Shown in pieces: positions 57,815-64,000 of a stretch of 64,000 bases of DNA. The stretch is from DASQHW01 sp038238245 (GTDB taxonomy: Bacteria > Actinomycetota > Acidimicrobiia > IMCC26256 > PALSA-610): NCBI GenBank assembly GCA_038238245.1, contig JBBRXX010000007.1, positions 1 through 64,000 of the forward strand, read 5' to 3'. The notes under the pieces are model-generated. The model saw only the letters and a list, made by a program, of their open reading frames with translations. It was not told where the DNA came from and did no database searches. Each line of letters starts with the position of its first letter. Positions within the stretch are counted from its first letter, which is position 1. Made by a program: the position numbers and the translations under genes.

Positions 57815-58816
57815 GTGGCCGACCTGCGGACGACGATCACCGAGGTCGTCACCGGCCTGGGAATGCTCGGTGCCGACGATGTGGACCACGCACTCGCCGC
57901 CCGGCCCGACGCGATCGCGAACGTCGCGCCCGATGCATGGGACGCGCTGGCGCGGGCGTGGAAGGAAGGCCGTCACCCCGACGTGTTCGCGGCCGCGTAC
58001 ATGAACGGACGTCGCTTCCTTGACGCGCAAGACGCGCTGCGGGAACGCGTCCCGGTGCTGATCGAGTGGAAAGGCGCGCACCGAGCGCCGGGCGACGAAG
58101 TCGTCCCCGCCGACCTGCGCGTCGACCACGTGTACCTCGTGAGCTGCAAGTACCTGTCGCGGATCGTCGTCAACGCCTCGCCGCATCATCTGTTCGACCG
58201 GCTGCTCGCGGGCGGGCAGGGACGCCGGGGCGGCGACTGGTTCCGTGAGGTCGCACCGCTCGAGCATGCCGCGCTCTACGACGCGGTTCGCGCCGAGATC
58301 AAAGCGATCGATCTTCCCGCGGACATGGCCGCGCTCGACGCCGCCGAGCGCCGCGCGTTGGGCCTCGCGTTGCGCGACGGTTGGCCCCAAGGCGCGGGCG
58401 ACAGGTACCGCGCGCTGGTCGAGCGCACAGCATCCGCGTCGGCGCAACGCTGGCAGGACGCGATCAACAACGCGACCGCCGAGCCGATGCTGTGGCGTCT
58501 GCTCCGCATCGGCAGCGCGCCTTACTTCGTGCTCGGCGCCTCACCGCGCGGCTTCTTGCGTTTGCGCATCGCGACGCCATGGGACTGGCGCCGCCACTTC
58601 GAGCTCCGCGCCTTGGAGGTCGAGGCGCGCGCCGGTGGCCAGCCGGTGGTCGGGTGGCAGGCAGTCGTGCGCGATCGCGAGGACCGGCGCGAGTGCACTG
58701 TGCACGGGCACGTCGAGGTGCGCTGGAGTCACGGCCGGTTGGCCGCACCGCCCGAAGCGAAGGTGTACCTCGACACTCCGCACGACCAGATTCCCGGTTA
58801 TTTCCCGCTGCGCTGA
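57815..58816 (+). CDS. Unrecognised protein, putative PD-(D/E)xK-type partner of the methyltransferase
   Basis: A 333-residue protein from GTG 57815, six bases after the methyltransferase stop. No named family is recognised. VPVLIEWKGAHRAPGDEV (about 80-97) followed by LRVDHVYLVSCKYLSRIVVN (Asp104, Lys112) has the spacing and flanking strand of a PD-(D/E)xK nuclease core, with Ser/Cys in place of the usual acid. The remainder is mixed, with a beta-rich C-terminus (GFLRLRIATPWDWRRHFEL). Role as restriction nuclease or specificity partner is inferred from this motif and the tight linkage. Confidence 0.5.
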   Translation: MADLRTTITEVVTGLGMLGADDVDHALAARPDAIANVAPDAWDALARAWKEGRHPDVFAAAYMNGRRFLDAQDALRERVPVLIEWKGAHRAPGDEVVPADLRVDHVYLVSCKYLSRIVVNASPHHLFDRLLAGGQGRRGGDWFREVAPLEHAALYDAVRAEIKAIDLPADMAALDAAERRALGLALRDGWPQGAGDRYRALVERTASASAQRWQDAINNATAEPMLWRLLRIGSAPYFVLGASPRGFLRLRIATPWDWRRHFELRALEVEARAGGQPVVGWQAVVRDREDRRECTVHGHVEVRWSHGRLAAPPEAKVYLDTPHDQIPGYFPLR

Positions 58817-58886
58817 ACCCCGTGTGGCACGGGCCCGGTGGGTCGCGCCCGCGGTTCTCCCTCTTCGAAACGCCGCACACGGGCGG

Positions 58887-58892
58887 TAGCTT
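58887..58892 (+). promoter_or_regulatory. Leaderless-type -10 box of the sensor phosphatase gene
   Basis: TAGCTT ends six bases before GTG 58899, favouring that codon over the GTG at 58896. Confidence 0.4.
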
Positions 58893-58898
58893 GCGGTG

Positions 58899-61800
58899 GT
58901 GCCGGACGATGCGACCGACGAGCTTGTCCGGCTGGCGCAGCTCCGTGCCGCAAGCCGTGCGTTCGCGCAGGCGACCGGCGTCGACGCGGTGCTCGAGTCG
59001 CTGATCCAACGCACGTTGGCGGCCTTCGATGCACAGGGCGCGTTCGTCGCGATGTGCGCGGCGGACGACACGCTCGAGGTCCTCGCGTCCACGTACGGGG
59101 AAACCGGGCGGGCGTTCGACGGTGTCCCGCTCGCCGAGCGGCTACCGATCACAGACGCCGTGCGTCTCGGCGAGCCGGTGTGGCTCGGGCGGCGGGCCGA
59201 GCTCGAAGCCCGCTACCCGAAGGTCGTCACGTCGGCCCGGTCGGCCGCGTGGGCCGCACTCCCGCTCGCGATCGGAGAGCGCGTCATCGGTGGGCTCAGC
59301 ATCGCGTTCTCGCGCGAGCAGACATGGGACGACGCGCAACGGCTCTACCTGCTCACGCTCGCCGACCTCTGCGCGATCGTGCTCGACCGCCACGTGCTCG
59401 CCGAGCAACGCGCGGAGCATCGGCTGCGCGCGTTGGTCGACAGCAACGTCATCGGCGTGATCGGTGGCGACACCACGCACATCCTGGAAGCCAACGACGC
59501 GTTCCTCGAGATGATCGGTCTGGACCAGGCGGCGTTCGGCGCGGGGATGGGAGTCCAGGCCATCACCGCGCCCGGCCGGCACACCGTCGACGACCGCGCC
59601 GTGCCCCACAGCGACGACACCGGCCGGTTCGGCCCGTACGAGCGGGAGGTCGTGCACGCCGACGGCCACCGCGTGCCGGTACGAATCGTCGGCGCGCTGA
59701 TCTCGAAGGTCGGTCGTGGCCGCTGGATCGCGCTCGTCGAGGACTTGACCGACGAACGCCGGATCGCGCGCGAGCTGCGCGCGCGGGAAGCCCGGTACCG
59801 ATCTCTGGTGGAAGCGTCCGACACGATCGTGTGGATCGCCGACCGGAAAGGGCGCTTCACCGAGGTCAACGACGCGTGGTCGGCGTACACCGGGCAGTCG
59901 CAGACCGACGCCGAGGATCTCGGATGGCTCGACGCGCTGCATCACGAGGATCGTGCGCAGGTATGCGACGCGCTCGACGACATGGGTCGCGAGCGGCGGT
60001 CGTGGCAGGGCAGCGCCCGCGTGCGCCACGCGGCATCGGGCGCCTACCGGCGCGCGGTCGTGCGCGCCGTCCCACTGCTCGATGACGACGGAGAGATCAT
60101 CGAATGGGTCGGCACCGTCACCGACGTCGACGATTACGCCCGTACGCAAGAGGTGCTGCGTGCGACGACCGCCCGCCTCGCGGCGCTCATGCGACACGCG
60201 CCTGTCGGCTTCGCGTTCATCGACCAGGAGCTGAGATTCCAGGTCGTCAACGAGAAGCTCGCCGAGATCAACGGCCTGGCGGCCGACGCCCACCTCGGGC
60301 GCGACGTCCGCGAGGTGGTACCCGATCTCGCGGAGGTCAACGAGTCACTGTTCCGGCGCGTCCTCCGCGGTGAGCCGATCCTCGAGACCGAGGTCACGGG
60401 CGCGACGCCCGCCGATCCCGATCGGCCCCGCGACTGGCTCGTGAACTACTACCCCGTGCGCGACGACACGCATGGCGCGATCCTCGGCATCGGTGCCACG
60501 GTCGTCGACGTCACCGAGCGCAACCAGTTGCTCGCGGCCGAGCGCCACGCCCGGAGCACGGCCGAGGCAAGCGCGCGGCTCTCGGAGTCGCTGTCGGCGA
60601 TCACAGCGGCGACCGTCAACGCCGCCGACGACGACGTCATCGCACGGCAAACCGGTGAGGCACTCCAGGCCGTCTTCGGCGCCGACGGCGTGCTGATCAC
60701 GCGCTGCGATTCGCAGGGTGTTGCCGGGGAGGTGCTCTTCGCGCACGGCTACACCGACGACGAGATCGCCGCGCTGCAGAACGACGCCGACCAGGACTCG
60801 TGGTCAACGACCATGGTGCTCCGGGCGCGTGTTCCCGTGTTCTACGAGTTCCCCGAGCAGTTCCTCGCGCGTTTCCCGCAACGCGGTCCCGTTGTCGAGC
60901 GGTTCGACGCGCGTAGCTGGAGCGTGGCGCCGCTGGTCGCGGCGAACCAGGTGATCGGTTTCTTCGTGCTCATGTTCCGGTCCCCGCACCGGTTCACGTC
61001 GGACGAACGGCGATTCGTCGCGACGGTCGGCGATGTCATCTCGCAGGCAATGCTGCGCGCCCGTTCCCGGGCGTCGGAGGTGCTCGCCCGTCGCTCCGCC
61101 GAGATGCTCGCCGAGGCGATCGCGGCCGAACGGGCTCGGCTCGCCGCGGTCCTGCACCGGATGCCGGCCGGCCTCGTGGTCGTGGACGCCATGGGTGGGG
61201 TGCCGCGCGTCGTGCTGTGGAACACGCGGGCGGCGGAGATCCTCGGGCCGCCGCCGGCCGACGACGACGCGGAGACCTGGTTCGCGATCGGCGGTCTCGA
61301 CGGCGACGCGGTGCGACCGGCGACGGCATTGCAGCGCGCGCTGCGCGGCGAGGAGCTCGGCGAAGGCGAGGACGTGCTGGTCACGCGGGAAGACGGGACG
61401 ACGTGCCGTATCCGCACGACTGCGGTGCCGATCCGCGACGCGGAACAGCGGATCACGAGCGCGGTCCTGATCATCGAAGACGTCACCGAGCAGACACGGC
61501 GCGAACGTGACGCACACCTTCTCGCCCGAGTCGCCGAGCTCCTGGGCTCCTCGGGCGAAGTCCCCGACCTCCTCGAGCGCGTCGTCGGGCTCGCGGTGCC
61601 GTCGTTCTCGGACCTGTGCGGGGTGTACGTGCTCGACGCCGACGCGCTGCACCTCTTCGCCGTGGCCGACCGCAGCGGCGATCGAGCCGGGCGGATCCGC
61701 GACATGCTGGCCCAGCCGATCCCGCTCCGGAGCGACACGCCCGTCGCGGACGCGGTGCGGCACGGCCGGTCACTCATGATCACCAAGGTGCCCGAGGTCA

Positions 61801-63647
61801 TCGAGACCCTCGACCTCGACCCCGACCAGCGCGACTGGGTGCAAGATGTGCTGCGCCCCCGTTCGTTGCTCGTCGTTCCGTTGCGCAGCGGTGATCGGGT
61901 GACGGGCGCGCTCACATTCGCGCAGACCGCCGAAACCGGCCGCCTGTTCACCGTGGACGATCTCGACGTGGCGATCGAGCTCGGGACGCGTTGCGCGCTG
62001 TTGCTCGAACAGGTGGTCGCGCACCGGGAGACCGCGGACGCGCGCGACCGCGCCGACGGACTGCAACGGTTCGCCGCCGCGATGGCGCGCGCCGCGACCG
62101 TGGACGCAGTGGTGCAGGCGATCGCCGCCGACGGCCTCGACGCAGTGGGCGGCACGATCGTGAACGTCGCGATGCGATCACAGGCGGACACGAGCCTGGA
62201 TGTGCTCCAGACCTGGCTGCGCCGGCGATCCGGCATCGTGTCGTGGGAAGCCGTGAAGGCCCGCACCGACACCGCGTCGCTCGAGGCGTTGCACACGGGC
62301 CGGTCGATCTACTACCGGGACCTTGGCGCATATCGCACACGTTTCGGCGACGGGGAGCTTTCGCTCATCGCGCACGGCGTGAAGGCCGTCGCCGCGATCC
62401 CGTTGCGTGGCTCCGACGGTCAGATCTTCGGATCGATCGGCTTCTCCTACGACGCCCCGCAGGCCCTCGATCCAGAGCAGGTCAGCTTCTTGGAGACCGT
62501 TGCGGACATCGCGGGTCAGTCGCTGGACCGCGCCCGGATGTACGAACGCGAGCGCGACGTCGCGCGTGCGCTGCAAATGGCGCTCCTGCCGGCCGCGTTG
62601 CCCGAGCTCGACGACGTCACCACTGAGGCGCGCTACGTCGCCGGCGGCGCCGGCGTGTCGGTCGGCGGCGACTGGTACGACGTCCTGCGCTTCACGGACG
62701 GCCGCGTGGGTCTGCTCATCGGGGACGCCGCCGGCCGCGGCGTCGAGGCCGCGACGTTGATGGGAAAGACGCGGCACGCGGCTGCCGCGCTCGCGATGGA
62801 GCGCACCTCGCCGGCGGCCGTCCTTTCCCGCGTGAACGAGTACCTGCAGAACATCTCGTCGCGCCGGACGATGCTCACGTGCTGTTACATCGTGCTCGAC
62901 CGCGACCGCGGGATCCTGCGCTACTCGTCAGCGGGCCACCCTCCGCCGCTGATCATCGAGGGTGATACCGAGGCGCATTTCCTGTCCGGGGGCCGGGGCG
63001 TGCCGCTCGGTGTCGTGCCCGCCGCGGCCTATACCGACGCCGAGTATCAGCTGCGCGGCCCCGCAACCATCGTGCTGTACACCGATGGACTCGTCGAGCG
63101 GCGCGGTGAGACGATCGATGTCGGACTCGAGCGTCTGCGGGACGCGGTTCGCGGTCACGGCGTCGACGTCGAGAAGCTGTGCGACCACCTCACCCGAACC
63201 CTGCTCAGTGAGGGATGCGACGACGACGTCGCGCTGCTCGCGGCGCGGGTGCAGTCACTCGCGTCGGCCCGTCGCCTCGACGTGGAGCTCCCGGCCGACT
63301 CGAGACGCCTGCACGAGCTGCGCACGCGCATGGGGCGCTGGCTCGAAGGCGCCGGCGTCGCGACCGATGTGGCTCCCGACATCGTCATCGCGGTGAACGA
63401 AGCCGCTTCGAACAGCATGGTGCACGCGTACGCGAGCGCGCAGGAGCGCGGGCACGTACGGGTGGCGCTGACAGTCGACGAGCACGAGGTCACCGCGGTC
63501 GTTTTCGACGACGGCCAGTGGCGCGAGCGAGACGATCGTCACGATGGGCGCGGCCTCGAGCTCATGGCCGCGCTGATGACGGAGGTGCGGGTCGAGCGCA
63601 CCGACGCCGGCACCCGGGTGCGCCTCACCCGGCGCCTCCCCGCCTGA
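58899..63647 (+). CDS. Giant GAF/PAS sensor with SpoIIE phosphatase and RsbW-like ATPase domains
   Basis: About 1582 residues, no membrane segment. Approximate order: GAF (1-165), PAS (175-290), PAS (300-415), PAS (420-545), GAF (560-715), PAS (735-865), GAF (870-1040), GAF (1045-1230), SpoIIE-type PP2C phosphatase (1240-1440) and HATPase_c (1460-1582). The phosphatase has VGGDWYDVLRF, GLLIGDAAGRG and LYTDGLVERRGE. The ATPase has NEAASNSMVHAYAS and DGRGLELMAALM as in anti-sigma kinases. Such proteins control anti-anti-sigma factors by opposing phosphatase and kinase activities. No sigma or antagonist gene is adjacent within the window. Confidence 0.88.
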   Translation: MPDDATDELVRLAQLRAASRAFAQATGVDAVLESLIQRTLAAFDAQGAFVAMCAADDTLEVLASTYGETGRAFDGVPLAERLPITDAVRLGEPVWLGRRAELEARYPKVVTSARSAAWAALPLAIGERVIGGLSIAFSREQTWDDAQRLYLLTLADLCAIVLDRHVLAEQRAEHRLRALVDSNVIGVIGGDTTHILEANDAFLEMIGLDQAAFGAGMGVQAITAPGRHTVDDRAVPHSDDTGRFGPYEREVVHADGHRVPVRIVGALISKVGRGRWIALVEDLTDERRIARELRAREARYRSLVEASDTIVWIADRKGRFTEVNDAWSAYTGQSQTDAEDLGWLDALHHEDRAQVCDALDDMGRERRSWQGSARVRHAASGAYRRAVVRAVPLLDDDGEIIEWVGTVTDVDDYARTQEVLRATTARLAALMRHAPVGFAFIDQELRFQVVNEKLAEINGLAADAHLGRDVREVVPDLAEVNESLFRRVLRGEPILETEVTGATPADPDRPRDWLVNYYPVRDDTHGAILGIGATVVDVTERNQLLAAERHARSTAEASARLSESLSAITAATVNAADDDVIARQTGEALQAVFGADGVLITRCDSQGVAGEVLFAHGYTDDEIAALQNDADQDSWSTTMVLRARVPVFYEFPEQFLARFPQRGPVVERFDARSWSVAPLVAANQVIGFFVLMFRSPHRFTSDERRFVATVGDVISQAMLRARSRASEVLARRSAEMLAEAIAAERARLAAVLHRMPAGLVVVDAMGGVPRVVLWNTRAAEILGPPPADDDAETWFAIGGLDGDAVRPATALQRALRGEELGEGEDVLVTREDGTTCRIRTTAVPIRDAEQRITSAVLIIEDVTEQTRRERDAHLLARVAELLGSSGEVPDLLERVVGLAVPSFSDLCGVYVLDADALHLFAVADRSGDRAGRIRDMLAQPIPLRSDTPVADAVRHGRSLMITKVPEVIETLDLDPDQRDWVQDVLRPRSLLVVPLRSGDRVTGALTFAQTAETGRLFTVDDLDVAIELGTRCALLLEQVVAHRETADARDRADGLQRFAAAMARAATVDAVVQAIAADGLDAVGGTIVNVAMRSQADTSLDVLQTWLRRRSGIVSWEAVKARTDTASLEALHTGRSIYYRDLGAYRTRFGDGELSLIAHGVKAVAAIPLRGSDGQIFGSIGFSYDAPQALDPEQVSFLETVADIAGQSLDRARMYERERDVARALQMALLPAALPELDDVTTEARYVAGGAGVSVGGDWYDVLRFTDGRVGLLIGDAAGRGVEAATLMGKTRHAAAALAMERTSPAAVLSRVNEYLQNISSRRTMLTCCYIVLDRDRGILRYSSAGHPPPLIIEGDTEAHFLSGGRGVPLGVVPAAAYTDAEYQLRGPATIVLYTDGLVERRGETIDVGLERLRDAVRGHGVDVEKLCDHLTRTLLSEGCDDDVALLAARVQSLASARRLDVELPADSRRLHELRTRMGRWLEGAGVATDVAPDIVIAVNEAASNSMVHAYASAQERGHVRVALTVDEHEVTAVVFDDGQWRERDDRHDGRGLELMAALMTEVRVERTDAGTRVRLTRRLPA

Positions 63648-63703
63648 CGCCGGGTGAATTGCACCCGAACAAAGCCGCGAATCGCTCTAACCCGCCCGTC
63701 CCG

Positions 63704-63709
63704 TAACCT
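63704..63709 (+). promoter_or_regulatory. Leaderless-type -10 box of the ABC transporter gene
   Basis: TAACCT ends six bases before GTG 63716. Confidence 0.45.
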
Positions 63710-63715
63710 TGCCGG

Positions 63716-64000
63716 GTGGCGGACGGCGGACACTCGGAGGTGGCTCGGTCCGCCCTGCTGACCCGTGGTCTGCGCAAGGCGTTCGGACCGAAGGTCGCGG
63801 TCAGCCACATCGACCTGGACGTCGCGCCCGGATCTTTCTTCGGCATCGTCGGGCCCAACGGCGCCGGCAAGACCACGACGCTCCGCATGGCGACCGGGCT
63901 CCTGCGGCCCGACGCCGGCAACGTGTGGGTCGACGGCATCGACGTGTGGGCCGACCCGGTCGCGGCGAAGGCGCGCATCGGTGTCCTGCCCGAGGACCTC
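63716..64000 (+). CDS. ABC transporter ATP-binding protein, N-terminal part (runs off the right edge)
   Basis: 95 codons are visible from GTG 63716. LLTRGLRKAFGPKVAVSHID leads to Walker A GPNGAGKTTTLRMATGLLRP and the IDVWADPVAAKARIGVLPED region that precedes the Q-loop in DrrA/CcmA-type exporters' ATPases. Signature and Walker B motifs lie beyond the window. The N-terminus before LLTRG is unusually short and polar. Substrate unknown; the permease should follow. Confidence 0.88.
   Translation, partial: MADGGHSEVARSALLTRGLRKAFGPKVAVSHIDLDVAPGSFFGIVGPNGAGKTTTLRMATGLLRPDAGNVWVDGIDVWADPVAAKARIGVLPEDL

Overview
The window reads as GC-rich actinobacterial DNA, most likely from the Acidimicrobiia or a near relative (inference). 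Reasons: the fhaA-fhaB-pstP-rodA-pbpA-pknB cluster with crgA, trpG and tRNA-Leu beside it, as near the origin in Mycobacterium; many GTG starts; and many genes without a Shine-Dalgarno site but with a TANNNT box 6-8 bases before the start codon, typical of actinobacterial leaderless transcripts.

Region 1 (1-21,391) is a composite accessory island ending in the 3' end of a tRNA-Ser(UGA) gene. It holds an IS30-type end, a secreted zinc peptidase, orphan genes (P-loop ATPase, GIY-YIG protein, GT-C-like membrane protein), a phage capsid fragment, an alpha/beta hydrolase-adenylyl cyclase fusion and a truncated flavoprotein. From 10,007 onward it is plasmid/phage-satellite-like: two winged-helix proteins, a frameshifted gene, a frameshifted tyrosine recombinase, a TIR-STAND defence-type protein, a decayed SF3 helicase with an in-frame TAG, an iteron-like repeat patch, a prim-pol/RepA-type replication protein, an Xis-like HTH protein, a divergent XRE regulator and an intact tyrosine recombinase abutting tRNA-Ser.

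Region 2 (21,310-39,213) is ordinary chromosome: tRNA-Ser, serS, pheA, carbonic anhydrase, a TetR gene facing a DUF2071 gene across a palindromic operator, an alcohol dehydrogenase/acyl-CoA synthetase pair, a phosphotransferase, pyrE, a CaiB-type CoA transferase, a sedolisin protease, an acyl-CoA dehydrogenase, and a Crp-DUF4242-cyclase/ATPase run behind tRNA-Leu(CAG).

Region 3 (39,280-48,144) is the cell-wall and division signalling operon (FHA proteins, PP2C phosphatase, SEDS protein, PBP2-like transpeptidase, PASTA kinase), then a MutY-like glycosylase, trpG and crgA.

Region 4 (48,231-52,493) is a 4.26-kb transposon with 25-bp terminal inverted repeats (one mismatch) and an 8-bp target duplication GGACAACC. 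It carries an IS1595-type zinc-ribbon DDE transposase and unrecognised passengers, including a run of three tiny genes. It sits in a cluster of DnaA-box-like 9-mers just downstream of crgA and is the most novel-looking unit here.

Region 5 (52,494-64,000) is chromosome again: small membrane proteins, a thiolase, a histidine phosphatase, a PEBP-type lipoprotein, a DNA methyltransferase with a putative nuclease-like partner, a giant GAF/PAS-SpoIIE-HATPase regulator and the start of an ABC ATPase. All family names come from motif recognition by eye; no database search was run.
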